Assembly: GCA_030374765.1 (NCBI GenBank)
Contig: JARGXX010000096.1
Coordinates: 62,001-126,000, forward strand
From: Agarophyton chilense
Lineage: Eukaryota; Rhodophyta; Florideophyceae; Gracilariales; Gracilariaceae
Length of the DNA: 64,000 nucleotides
Direction: 5' to 3'
Under the pieces are notes generated by a model. It was not told where the DNA came from and searched no databases. It saw nothing but the letters and a program-made list of their open reading frames with translations. Positions 1-10,647 of the stretch are shown piece by piece. Each line of letters begins with the position of its first letter. Position 1 is the first letter of the stretch. The position numbers and the translations under genes were made by a program.

Positions 1-14
1 CCCCGTCAGCTTCG

Positions 15-623
15 ATGATCGACGAACAGGCCTCTCGAAGGGATTACGATAACGTGCATCTAGCCCATAGCGACGTTCATTCCATCCCGACAACGGAGTT
101 AACCTCAACTTTGGACGAATCGCAATACGTGATTGAGGATGACAGGCTACTCTTTGCGGATAATGGTCCCGTCCGTGCGCCACGCGTCCCACACGAGAGT
201 GGTAATGTCCGCTTTTCGCGTTCTGGTTGGAGAGATACCCGCCCCGCGGTGAAGTTCGCCGAGCCTCGCCATCCAACACCGGCTTCTGGTCTGATTTGTC
301 ATCTCTGATACAAACCAGGCCGTACTTCTCCACAATGTGTGTTGTCCCTCCGAGAATGGGCACAAGTCGTAGTCAATTACGAGGCCCTATCCCCGGAGGA
401 CAAAGCAGCTGATCCGATTGCATCGTATATCCGTGCTCGAACGGATGTTCCACGTCACGTGTCGCTTCCCCGAGCTCGGGTGGTACCTGCACCGGAATCC
501 CGTGTCACCGACGTGGTCGGTCACCCAACCGCTTCTGCGGAACCTTCTGGACCTGATGCCCCGGCGTTGCCTGCTCAACGTCCTGAGCAGCCGCCTCCGG
601 CGGAGCAGGCCCAGAAAAACTAA
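15..623 (+). pseudogene. Gypsy-A gag, C-terminal part, broken
   Basis: One frame runs from the window start to TAA at 621-623 with a single internal TGA at 306-308. The stop falls inside a CCHC zinc knuckle: Cys at 297-299, stop at the second Cys position, Arg (321-323) at the His position, Cys at 336-338, with spacing X2, X4, X4 kept. The knuckle binds retroelement RNA during packaging in the family. The C-terminal third is rich in Pro and Ala. The frame ends AAA AAC TAA while the pol frame is already open in -1. Upstream gag lies outside the window. The zinc-knuckle reading is inference from exact ligand spacing; the rest of gag has no recognisable motif. Confidence 0.7.
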
Positions 624-626
624 AGG
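612..626 (+). promoter_or_regulatory. Candidate gag/pol -1 frameshift site
   Basis: Gag ends CAG AAA AAC TAA (612-623) and pol is open in the -1 frame from 587. GAAAAAC is close to, but not an exact match to, the X XXY YYZ slippery heptamer. Gypsy-B has an almost identical junction, which supports a functional role. No downstream pseudoknot was assessed. Confidence 0.4.
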
Positions 627-1592
627 TGGGAGTCTCCTCTCAAGGAGAGGCAACCTCAGAGTCGAGGTCGACGGCGCCCAAGGTGTCCAAGCCTCGCTCC
701 CCGGTCAAAAACCTTTCAAGGAAAGAGGCCGTCAATGACCTGAACTCGGAACACTTTAGTGTTCTGCGTCGCCCGTGGAAATGTGTTTCCCATAACCGGT
801 TCCCGGATAGAGTTCTGGTGATGGCCAAGAGAAACCACAAGGTCTATGCTGACCTTGGTCTTTCACCCCAGTTTATGGTGCGACACCTTACCGTCTTAGA
901 CACCGGTGCCGGTTCGAACTTTGTCGTGGAGGAAGTGTTACCGCCTGCATTGCAGTCTAGGATCCGCCGCGACCACGTCCCGGAGGTCGCTGACGCGAAC
1001 AATAAACCGTTGGATACGGTGGGGTTCATAGAACTGGTAGTCCGCGTCGGGGCTCGCGTGGTGAAACTCGACTTCGTCGTATGTCGGAAATTAGCCGCCC
1101 CAGTCATCATGGGTTGCGACTTTTGCGACCGCTTCGTCGAAGCGATCTTCCCCCGCCAACGGCGTGTCGAGATGGAGGATGGATCGTCCACTCCGATCGT
1201 TCGTCGTCCACTTAGGCGTGCCACGAAGAAGCATGTCCCGCTACTGGCAGCACAGGAACCTGGACCGGATAACCGTGAATCTAATAAGCTCCGCGTCGCA
1301 GCGTCGTTGTGCGTCCCGCCTGAGTCCCAAATGATGGTGAAAGTAACCTCCCGTCAACACGGACTCCGGGTCTTGCAACCATTGTCGTCACTGTATGACA
1401 GGCACAGCCTCGCAATTGCGTATGGAATCGTCCATGTGGAGCCAAACCAACCGTTTCACGTGCTGATCGCCAATCTAGGGACTGTACCCCAGTATCTGGT
1501 GGAGAACCAAGTGATAGGGTCCGTCATGCCGCACCCCATCCCTATGATGCCGACAAAGCTGACCGCAGCTGACGTTCTCGGACTAGTTCACT

Positions 1593-1605
1593 CTAAGGAG
1601 GGGGA
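1593..1605 (+). repeat. Internal polypurine tract copy 1, CTAAGGAGGGGGA
   Basis: This 13-mer is identical to the tract next to the 3' LTR (7728-7740) and to a second internal copy at 4731-4743. It lies within pol, between protease and reverse transcriptase, in a linker of low constraint. It could act as an extra plus-strand primer, as central polypurine tracts do in lentiviruses and Ty1. Confidence 0.6.
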
Positions 1606-4600
1606 CAGCCCGGAACCCGTTTCATCGCCGGTACCCGGGGTTCAACCTGTAATATCAGGGACGCAGCCCGTTTCAACGAGTGGTGACCGCCCCGATCCAG
1701 TCCAAGAACTCGAGGACCTGAATCTCAGCCACGTCCCGGAGTCATGCAGCCATCGATTGCGAGAACTTTTAAGGGACTTCACTACTATGTGGGACGGCTC
1801 CCTTGGTAAGATTGCCACTACGGAACACCGGATTGATTTGCTACCGGACACCCGACCCATCTCTCAGCACCCATATCGTGCCGGACCCGCCGCACGCGCG
1901 GAGAAAAAGGCACAAGTGAATAAAATGCTTCGAGCAGGAGTCATTGAACCGGCTCAGTCGCCGTGGGCTTCTCCAGTAGTACTGGCTCCAAAGCAGGATG
2001 GTTCCTGGAGGTTTTGCGTCGACTACCGTCGGTTGAATGCCGTTAACGTCAAGGAAGTGTTTCCAATCCCAAGAATGGACGAGTACATTGACTCGCTGGG
2101 CACCGCCACCGTCTTTACAACCCTGAACGCCAATTGGGGATACTGGAAAGTTCCGGTAATGAAGCAAGACCAGGATAAAACCGCTTTCGCGTGTCACTCC
2201 GGTCTCTACCGTTTCAAACGGATGCCTTTTGGTCTTACCAACGCCCCCGCTACTTTCCAGCGAGCCATCGACATCCTATTAGCCCGCTACAAATGGCGTA
2301 CCTGCCTGGTCTACCTGGATGACATAATCGTCTTCTAAGGTAATCTGGACAAACATCTCACTCATGTGAGGGATATCATGACCACGCTTCGAGATGCGGG
2401 TGTCACTCTTAAGTTGAAGAAATGTGACTTCTTCACGGACACCGTGAAGTATCTCGGCCATGTTATCCGTCCAGGACGTGTTACAATCGAGGAGACTCGT
2501 GTTAAGTCACTCAAAGACGCTAAAGAACCGCGGACGCAAACCGAGCTTCGTTCTTTTTTGGGAGTCGCGAACGTCTACCGACGATTCATCCCGCACTTTG
2601 CGGACAAGGCTGCACCGTTACACGCGCTTTTGCGGAAAGGCTAACCACCAAAACTGGACCCCCTAACCCCCGTTCAAACGGAAGCTTTCAACTCTCCTAA
2701 GGATTCTGTCGTCTCCGCCCCGATGCTCTCGTTGCCCAAGCCTGGAAGGCCCTTCACCGTAGATACGGACGCCAGCGACTACCAAGTAGGTTGTGCACTG
2801 TTTCAAACTGCACCCAATGGGGAAAGACGCCCCGTAGAGTACTGGTCCCGATCGCTAAACGTCCACGAGAAAAATTACTCCGTATCGGAGGAGGAATGCC
2901 TTGCAGTAGTGTGGGCATTACAAACGTTGCGCCCCTATCTCATGGGTATTCATTTTACCATTTTTACGGACCACGCATCACTTAGATGGCTACTCTCCAT
3001 TTCGGAGCCTTCAGGCCACTTTATGCGTTGGCGTCTCTGTCTAGTGGAATTTGACTTTGACGTGCAGTACCGAAAAGGATCGTGCAACACCCAAGCCGAT
3101 TTTCTGTCCCGCCTGGTCACTACTGGCGAATCACTACCCGTCAAGGACGATGAAATACCCTGCTTTGCAGTGAATGGCGACGACGCTACCATCGAGGACG
3201 AGGAACGAGACACGGACTCTTCAGATTCCGGTTCCGAATTGGACGACTTTCTTCTCTCGGAAGATTCCGAGAAACCCTTACCAGGGAAGTTCGTGCCTAT
3301 TACTCCAGGGGAGATGATATCGGAGCAATTCGCTGACCCGTTCTGCCCGAAGGTCCGCGCTCAACTCAATGGAGTAGGTACTCTCCCCTTTCAGGTGAAT
3401 GACGCCGGATACCTTGTACGGACCGTCGGATCGCACCCACAAATCGTGGTACCACACAACCTCCAGTCGAGAGTCTTGCGGTTGTCGCACTACTCCAAAC
3501 TGAGTGGCCACGTTGGGGGACGGAAACTTTACCTCACCCTACGCCGTAGCTTCTACTGGCCTGCCATGGCAGTGGACTGCTACGCAACGGTGCGGTTTTG
3601 TACCTATTGCGCTCGGAACCGTGTCAAACTCCGCCGTCATGCGACGAAGTTGAAGCTGTTTCCAACTCGCGCTCCATTGGAGTTTGTGGCCATGGATATA
3701 CTCGGTTCCTTCCTTACCACTAAGCGGAATTACAAGTTCTTACTCGTAATTACGGATCGCTTCTCAAAGCTGGTCCGGACCGTAGCGTTACGGAAGATCT
3801 CCGCTATGAGTGTGGCTCAAGCCTTCGTCCTACACTGGGTCTTTGTCTACAGTCCACCGGTCAACCTCCTCTCCGATAACGGGAGACAGTTCGCCTCTCG
3901 TTTCTTCGAGGATGTGTGTCGCATCTTGGACATTAAGAACCTGTTCACGATCACTTACCACCCCCAAACTAATGGGCAGGCCGAACGGTTCAACCGGACA
4001 TTACTTGCGACACTCCGTTCATACGTTGCAGGCCACCCCAAAGATTGGGACTTGTTCACTGATGCGCTCACCTTTGCGTACAATACGCAGGTGCACAGGA
4101 CAACTGGATTAACGCCCTTCGAGCTGGTACTGTCCCGTACCCCACCGCCCGTGGCGCTGGAACCACAGCCCATGCTGGATACCTTTCCGTCACCGACTGC
4201 TTGCCGCGAAGCGTGGAAAACTTGGCTCACGAAGCTCGTTCCCACCGCACGGCGTTCAATGGGCCGAGCCCAGGCCGCTTAAAAGCGTGACTTTGATACC
4301 AAAGCCCCTCTCTCGCCGCCACGTCTCGCCCCCGACGGCTATGTATTCATCCGCAAGGAGTATTGGAACCCCGAGAAGGAGAAACGCCACAAGCTGTCAC
4401 CCGTTGCCGACGGCCCCTTTCGGGTTATTTCGGTGGCTCCCGACACTGTCGTTGTTGACCTCGCTGGTAATCACGAACGCATCTCTCGCGATCGCGTGGT
4501 ATCGGCTCCTCTGCCGTTAACATTTCAACCTACTGGTGTGACTGCTCCCGTTGAAACGGATTCATCGATCCCCTTACCCCAGGTCCACCCGCGTCCCTAC

Positions 4601-4730
4601 GCGTTACCACACCCATCTCGGGGTTTGTCTGACCTTCCGCTACCCGCGGCGCCCAACCCGAAAGGAATCGTGTCGCGCATTCGTCGCTCCTCCCCAGTCC
4701 ACCCGACGGACACCAACTCCGGTGCATCGT

Positions 4731-4743
4731 CTAAGGAGGGGGA
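4731..4743 (+). repeat. Internal polypurine tract copy 2, CTAAGGAGGGGGA
   Basis: Second internal exact copy of the LTR-adjacent polypurine tract, in the Pro/Ser-rich linker between integrase and chromodomain. Spacing to the other copies is 3,138 and 2,997 bp, almost even. Confidence 0.6.
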
Positions 4744-5632
4744 GGCGCCCGACAGCCGTCGTAATCTGGTCGATACCGTCGCTGGAAACGCCGCACCGTC
4801 GCGTGTCATTCTTCGCCCATCAGGGGTGCCCAATACCGACGTCCTGCACGACTTGACGCAGTTGCTATCCAAGCCTCAGAACGCAGCTGCGGATAACGCC
4901 ACCAACACTTGCCGAGGTGTCACCACACGTGCAACACGGAATGCAAATGCGCTCGGTGCACCGCCGCCTGATACACTACGAGTGGACGACGCACCGCCAA
5001 GTACCCTGCACAGGGAGGCGGATACATCCACGGCGCCGACGCCGGACAGCCAGCAATTGGAACGCTCACGTGACTACACGGAATCTCGCCGTGGGACAGA
5101 GAGGTGCGACCATGCGCCGCCGCCCCAGCGAATCTCACCGCCGAAGCGAGCTTCACCACGCCGACTAGCAGAACGACCACCCGGGTTACCCGCCGGTTTG
5201 GGCCCTCCAACCGGAGTGGGAAGCGCCGAGACAAGCCCGGCACTTGGAGAAAATGAACCGCCGAAGTCGGGTCGACATTCTACTCAGCCAAGGACTGCCT
5301 TGCGCGCTACACGGTCCGACCGGAGCCAAGCCGCCCAACGCGTGATCACTTCGGTACCCCCTGGCTCAGGACGGGTACCACCCGTAAATAGCGACACCGC
5401 CATACGGGATGGCCGGGAAGTGTACCGACAGGAGTTCGTGGTCGGACGCATTTTGGAGCACTCCTACTACCCAGAGGGGTATATCCAATACTTGGTCGGT
5501 TGGTACGGGTACGGCCCCGTATGGGATTCAGACGAACCGATAGAGCACGTACCTCGGTCAAAGGTGGTACAGTATCATCGTCGTACTGTCACGGCTTTGC
5601 CGGCTACCATAGACCGAGCCCAAGTGGGATAA

Positions 5633-6042
5633 GAAGACACCCGATGGGGATAAAGGAACAGAAGATCCGGATAACGACCCTTGGAAGAAGGAGAAGATGC
5701 ACAGAAGACCTGGAGAAGGACACTCAGAAGAAGTGGAAGAGAAGAAAGAAAACAAATACGTCATAGACGGAAGCAGTTTACTATTTTCGAAGTTGCTGCG
5801 CATACTACCGCACAGCGGGTTATACTAACCAAGATCACAAGGGATTAGTTAGAAGAACCCGGATTGCCGTGCGCGCCAACCGAATCGCTAGCGGAGTTAC
5901 TCCCGCCGGTCAGGCGTGTCACGAGGGCGTCTCTCATCGCACTGATGTCGCCGCTTGCCGCTTGCGCGTTCAGTCCAATACCCCGAAGGAACTGGGAGAT
6001 CACGACCGCCTCTGGGCGTATGGGAACCTCGATAACTTCCGG
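5633..6042 (+). other. Gypsy-A spacer between pol and antisense frame
   Basis: A purine-rich stretch follows the pol stop (about 5640-5770). No conserved motif or long frame is visible on either strand. Confidence 0.5.
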
Positions 6043-7707
6043 TTAATGCGGCAACGCCGCCGCCACTGGATCGATGACCGCGTGAGTCGTTCCCTGCGCC
6101 GGCTGCGCCGTAGTATCGGTACCATCGGGATCTCCCACGTCTTCCATGAACTCGTCGCCACGGTATTCGCCCTCCTCCTCCGGGAGATCATCACCGCCAT
6201 AGGCGTAGTAGAAGTCATTTGAGTTGACAAACTCCACGGGGTGCCCGTATGGTATGCCTCGCGGAGCCATCGAGAGTGCCTCCGCCTCCGCCTCGGAGAT
6301 CTCTTGCTGCTCCCATGGGTGAAAGAAGATGAAATCTCCCGCCAACGGCGTGCGACACCCCGGAGACCGATCAGCCCCACCGGCTTCTTGACCACGGCCG
6401 CTCTGCCGAACAGGCACGACAGCTCAGTCGGCACGCCCAATGATCTCAATGAGCTCCTGAGCTTCATCAGCGTTATTGACACCTCCAAGAGGGAGTTGAA
6501 GGTCCAGCTGCCGGATGTAACCACGCAAACGCGGAGGAAGATACCACAGTCGATACTGGTCGTAGGCTTCCCACAAGATGTACGCCGCGGCGCGGACTGC
6601 CCATTCGGTTAGGACCACGGACCATAAGCCGGAGTGCGGATCCTCGATGAGGTACGAGCCCAGATAGGAGACGACTTGAGGCAACTCCGCGTAACATCCC
6701 CGGCACATCTCGACGGGGGACCACCACCTAGACAGGGGAACATATCGCCCAAACTGGCAGAAGGGACTAATCCGGTTTATCTCCGTGTTCTGATAAGAGA
6801 CAAGGAACCCAAAGCGGGACCTGCCCCGACGCTCCTCGCGGACGAAGTTCTGTAACCACCGATATCGGGACTCACGACGAAGGTGACGGAACTCGGCACG
6901 AATGATCGGACGGTCGCAGCAGATCGCTTCTTGACGCGCTCGCGGTTGACCGCGCCATGCGTAAGTTTCCAACGCCGCAAGGCGGTCACAATAGCCGATC
7001 TCAACCTGCGTCCGGTACATCCGTAGGTCGAAGCCGAATTCATCGGGGATGGGGTATTGGAAGATCGCCCGGTTCATCCGTGAGTAGCCGATGCGGACGA
7101 AGGTACAATGCGCCTCTTCCACCGACTCGCGTCTTCGCCGCAGAATCGCGTGAGCGGGAACCGCCACACGGCGTCGCCAGTCTCACGAAGTGGTGATCAA
7201 AGCCGGCAGCTCGCCCAGGAGACGCTCATTGCCATCAGCATATGCGGCCACGAGTTCTTCGTCGAAGACCGCTGTCGGATGGAACCACGGAGCTCTCCGG
7301 AGAATCGCCGCATGTTGACTCGGGTTTAACCCGTCGAGTTCGTCGTAACTGGGCCTGGTGTCCTCCGCAGGAGTGATGTGGCTTGAAGCTTCAACGGGAC
7401 CCCGGGATCGGCTCAGCGCGGTTGACGAGGCACTCCCCCGCGGAAGGGGAGCCCAATGGAAACCGGAGAAGTAACCCCAGCGGGGATTGTTACCACCGTT
7501 CATCGGGAGTACTGGTCGCCGAGGTATCGGGATGTGGTCGCGAGAAGTTGGCGTACGATGCGGAAGAGCGCTCGAAGTTCGAGGAGTGGTTACCGCGTTT
7601 GTGCGTTTGTCGTTCGGTTGTGCAGCTCTGCCTTCGACAGTCGAGTGGTCGCTGGACGCGTTACGCGGCTTGCTCTTATGCCGGTTGGACCGTTGCCTCC
7701 CCGCCAT
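6043..7707 (-). pseudogene. Antisense reading frame between pol and 3' LTR of Gypsy-A
   Basis: On the minus strand one frame runs from ATG at 7705-7707 to TAA at 6043-6045, 555 codons including the stop, with only two internal TGA codons (7183-7185 and 6424-6426). The middle open stretch is about 250 residues. The N-terminal 170 residues are basic, Ser/Thr/Pro-rich; the middle is rich in Arg, Tyr and Trp; the C-terminal 125 residues contain an acidic Glu/Asp stretch. No zinc knuckle, DDE, transmembrane or other family motif is recognisable, and it does not look like gag or env. The ATG is 35 bp inside the LTR boundary, so its transcript would have to start in the LTR. Antisense frames in this position are known from some plant Ty3/gypsy elements; homology to them cannot be tested here. 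Confidence 0.6.
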
Positions 7708-7727
7708 TTCGACGGCGTGTTCTTCAC

Positions 7728-7740
7728 CTAAGGAGGGGGA
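7728..7740 (+). promoter_or_regulatory. Gypsy-A 3' polypurine tract
   Basis: CTAAGGAGGGGGA lies two bases before the LTR start TGAAAG. Its position fits the primer for plus-strand synthesis. The same 13-mer occurs at 1593 and 4731. Confidence 0.8.
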
Positions 7741-7742
7741 TA

Positions 7743-8628
7743 TGAAAGAAAATGCCCTTCAAGGGTTCTCTTCGCAGGACTTAGAAGTTTCGCTCGCTTG
7801 AGGAATAGCTTGGGCTATGACAAGCTATACCGCTATTGCGTGCTGACGGCCGGTTAGGACCGGAAGGGAACACTGGTGGAACACGTGGACTGCACGGATG
7901 CCAACGCTCGAGTACGAGGCTTGCCACACGTGGCCCGGACTGTACCTAATGGTTAGTATTATTTAGTAGTTTTTAGTATTTATTTTGCTACGCTATCGCT
8001 ATTTAGTGTCTATTTTTCGGGCGCGCGCCCACTGCCAGGGGCCGCGCGCCACACACTTAGGAGGTTGAGCACTGCTCCCCAGTAAACACCCTCTTGGGGG
8101 GAGACCAAGGAGGGAGTCTTGGCTCTGAATTCTTCGCCTTCGGCGCGTCTTCACCGCATACTGCGTGAGCGCCCGTTGCACGTTAGTTCATCCACCCCTC
8201 TGTCGACCAGAGTGCTACCACCACCGTGGGTTCATATTTAATCGCCAACACTTGTCGTAGTATCGCCCCTGTATAGAGTTTCGCCCCCGTTTCCTCTTGT
8301 TCTCCTTTTTGGCTCTCGTGAGTGGCCGCCTCACTCACCTCGCTCGTCCACCTCATACGAGTGTTTCCTCGCTCCTTTTCCGACAACCGCCGTGGTACCG
8401 CTCCGCCTAGGATTGGTCACACCCCGGACTGTGCCGTGCTCACCTAAACACTCTAGATATATCCCACCGGATTGGCCTCGGTCTTACACCCGACTCAGTC
8501 GTGCCTTTCCAGAGTGGATCTGTTTCTGGGCTCCGCTGGGACGCGTCTCCTCCGCCTGAGGCGTGTCTCTCAAGGGAGGAAGATCCCGAACATCTTCGTG
8601 GTGTCTCCGCTCCAAGCGTTGTCCTACA
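7743..8628 (+). repeat. Gypsy-A 3' LTR
   Basis: The 886-bp segment starts TGAAAG after the polypurine tract and ends GTCCTACA. Its 3' end (GGAAGATCC, then CTTCGT, then TTGTCCTACA) is shared with the solo LTRs at 42211-43074 and 57205-58069, which supports the boundary and shows they are related. An AT-rich block at 7950-8000 may hold the promoter or polyadenylation signals. Confidence 0.75.
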
Positions 8629-9054
8629 GGGTTTTATTTACAAAATAAATAAAACAATTACCCTTAGTGTCTTCGTTTATCGTTTTTTAAATCAAAAAGG
8701 CATAAGAACATATTTAATTAGAACAAATAGGTCAAATTGATGACGACGACTTTAAAAATTCACCTTGAGGTCATGAGCCTCAGAAAATATTATTTCACAA
8801 ATTCAGCAGTACAAGTCTTCGCGAGAATAGTTTGCATGTCGAGAGTTACGAAAGTGAAACTTGCTCCTTTGATGCGCTTCAAGCTACTGGATACTGCAAA
8901 CAGAATTGTTGCAGACAGTACATCGTTTAAACGTATACTTTCGCTGAGAGGGGTTATGCAAACGTCGTTCACGCTGAGTAGAAACGTGGGCAATGTGTCG
9001 CGCACGTGGTTCAGAAAGCGGTTCGGAAGATAGTAACTTTGAAATAGAGGAGAT
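8629..9054. other. Unassigned AT-rich sequence after Gypsy-A
   Basis: An AT-rich tract (8635-8710) is followed by a 98-codon open frame at 8737-9033 (+) with no recognisable motif. I see no clear gene. Confidence 0.4.
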
Positions 9055-9285
9055 ATGCGTCATCAAAGACAGATTACCGGTACTGCTGGTTTCGCTATTG
9101 TCGCTTTCATAATCTTAGCTCGCTTCAATCGCTTCGTAGTCTATAACAATCAGAACGCACACGGAGTCGCAATTGCTATCGCCTTGTGTATCGCGCATGT
9201 GTTCGCTTTTTTTGTAGTATTCTACTATGTCGTGGATTCCGATAGGTTGGTTTTTCGCGAAGTCGCGGTTGGAACTCATAAGTGA
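9055..9285 (+). CDS. Small hypothetical membrane protein
   Basis: A 76-codon frame starts at ATG 9055. Two hydrophobic stretches (about residues 10-23 and 38-60) could each span a membrane; the loop between them contains Asn and Arg residues. No family is recognised. It shares the frame of an upstream open stretch (8737-9033) but is separated from it by several stops, so they are not one gene. It may be a chance frame or an exon remnant. Confidence 0.25.
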   Translation: MRHQRQITGTAGFAIVAFIILARFNRFVVYNNQNAHGVAIAIALCIAHVFAFFVVFYYVVDSDRLVFREVAVGTHK

Positions 9286-9295
9286 GTGTTATCAT

Positions 9296-9660
9296 CAGCA
9301 TTGTGATATGAAACGGCATCCTGCATAGGATGCCTAGAGGCAGAATGTCTTAGTGGAACAAATGGCGTCATGGGTCGAGTGGCTTACCACGGCGCGCGCA
9401 TAGTTGCGACCCTTCCTAGGGGAATGCCATATTGGCCACGGCGCATGTAGTGGCGATCCACGTGGAGGGCTTTACTACCCTTTGTAGCTAGACTTCCATT
9501 AGGGCCCATACCCATACAGTGGTTTGGCTAAGTGGCTGACCACTGGGTATTATTTATATATTTATTTGGGCACTCACCCTGGTACACAGTATATAGTGTA
9601 CCAGAGGTGAGCGCCGACTTCAAGTAAAGGAGACAACATGGGCATCATGACTATTCTGTT
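9296..9660. other. GC-rich block with long hairpin, possible LTR or MITE remnant
   Basis: GC-rich sequence with a TATTATTTATATATTTATTT tract near 9548-9567, followed at 9573-9611 by a 15-bp stem (CTCACCCTGGTACAC against GTGTACCAGAGGTGAG, one bulged A). No open frame and no matching partner LTR were found. Confidence 0.35.
9573..9611. repeat. Hairpin, 15-bp stem
   Basis: Arms 9573-9587 and 9596-9611 are complementary except for one extra A; the loop is 8 nt. Confidence 0.75.
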
Positions 9661-10647
9661 CCTCACTTAGGATTCCTTAACCAGAGATTCGGACGAACTA
9701 TAATAGATAGTGAGCCCCCAACTACTTCACGAGCCGTCTTGTACCTACGTTCCATCAACGTTTTACAGTTGCACTGTTCACCCTCGCTGGGGAGTAGTGG
9801 CCTTACATCCCACTTCCAGCTCGCTGGTGTTGTAGCTCTACCACCCCTTTTCCTTCGCCGCAAGCAACCCATCGGCAGTCCGAATGCTGTCGCAGGTGTC
9901 TTCTCTCTCCGTTAGAGTGGACACTACAGGTGTAAGTGGATTCTGAGTGATGAGAAGTGAAATCTGCTAAACTTTTTGACAAGCGCGGTAGATGACAAAT
10001 GAAGACACATGATGGAGATGGTTTCCATTCTATGGGCGTCAGATTGTATTGAAAACGAATGGAAACTGTTATGTTTTAGAAGAGTGGGTCAGAGATGGGT
10101 AACGCTTGTTTATATAAGGGTTGATGGGATTACATAAGGTATCTTTGCTGAAAAGCGCACGAACAGCTAGAGGACGTTTACTCGCCGGCAGGCCTCGGCC
10201 GATTTGATAGCTTGACATCTATGAGATCGCTCTCCGGTTAGTTTTGAAGTTTCGATTCCTTATAGGGCGGCCGCAACCTTTCTGATCATTAAGAGAATTT
10301 GGAGAGAGCTGTGCACGTGCCAAAGATGAACGGGCGTTAGTATATTGCTGTTTTCTTAGCTTCTTTGGTGTCTTCTTCGCTTTAATAAACCAAATCTCTC
10401 AAAACAATTTGCGAGATCAGCTCGTGAATCACACGTTTCTCTTTTCCAGTTCCCGATCCTCTGTTGTCTCTTAAATTGTATAGCACATCCTGGAAGAGAA
10501 AAAAAGAGAATCCTTAACCCTGTTTAAATTATAATAAGGTACCATATCATACAACGAAATATCAGATTTGTCAAGTATAAAATTGTGAATTTTTGCAACG
10601 AACAGGATGAAAAGAGTTGATTTTGTAATTTTCTATCGCAATGCAGA
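9661..10647. other. No recognisable feature
   Basis: I see no gene-length frame or clear repeat. A GTTTCGATTCC sequence at 10250 resembles a tRNA B box but lacks an A box. Confidence 0.4.

Larger units (their letters stand above)
587..5632 (+). pseudogene. Gypsy-A pol: PR-RT-RH-IN-chromodomain, three in-frame stops
   Basis: A single frame of about 1,680 codons is open from 587 (first ORF-type start GTG at 626, not a credible initiator) to 5632, interrupted only by TAA at 2336, 2642 and 4280. Visible in order: aspartic protease motif LDTGAG near 895-912; reverse transcriptase from about 1900, with PFGLTNAP and YLDDIIVF (2312-2335); RNase H with DTDASDYQ near 2762-2785; integrase HHCC zinc finger 3487-3620; integrase core with Asp in AMDILG (about 3690), Asp in SDNG (about 3875) and Glu in QAERFN (about 3980); and a chromodomain at about 5426-5580. 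Motif A reads TLNAN (Asn codon 2126-2128) where the family has Asp. A Pro/Ser-rich linker of about 280 residues separates integrase and chromodomain. Expression probably needed -1 frameshifting from gag. Confidence 0.92.
1..8628 (+). mobile_element. Gypsy-A: Ty3/gypsy chromovirus, 5' end outside window
   Basis: The order gag, protease, reverse transcriptase, RNase H, integrase, chromodomain, antisense frame, polypurine tract, LTR is read directly from the sequence. The 3' LTR is 7743-8628. The 5' LTR and primer site are not in the window, so target duplication cannot be checked; the five bases after the LTR are GGGTT. The copy is dead: gag has a stop in its zinc knuckle, pol has three TAA codons, and reverse transcriptase motif A has Asn in place of its catalytic Asp. 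It is GC-richer than most of the window. Integrase placed after RNase H and the terminal chromodomain assign it to chromovirus-type Ty3/gypsy elements. Confidence 0.93.

Noticed and set aside
2336..4282. Programmed readthrough or reassigned TAA in Gypsy-A pol (all three stops are TAA)
   Set aside because: TAA ends other genes here normally, positions are inside conserved domains, and the same copy carries a dead RT motif and broken gag, so decay is simpler.
7383..7801. Plus-strand frames opposite the antisense frame of Gypsy-A
   Set aside because: Short, in three phases, and explained by composition opposite the longer antisense frame.
10250..10260. GTTTCGATTCC resembling a tRNA B box
   Set aside because: No A box or cloverleaf fits upstream.
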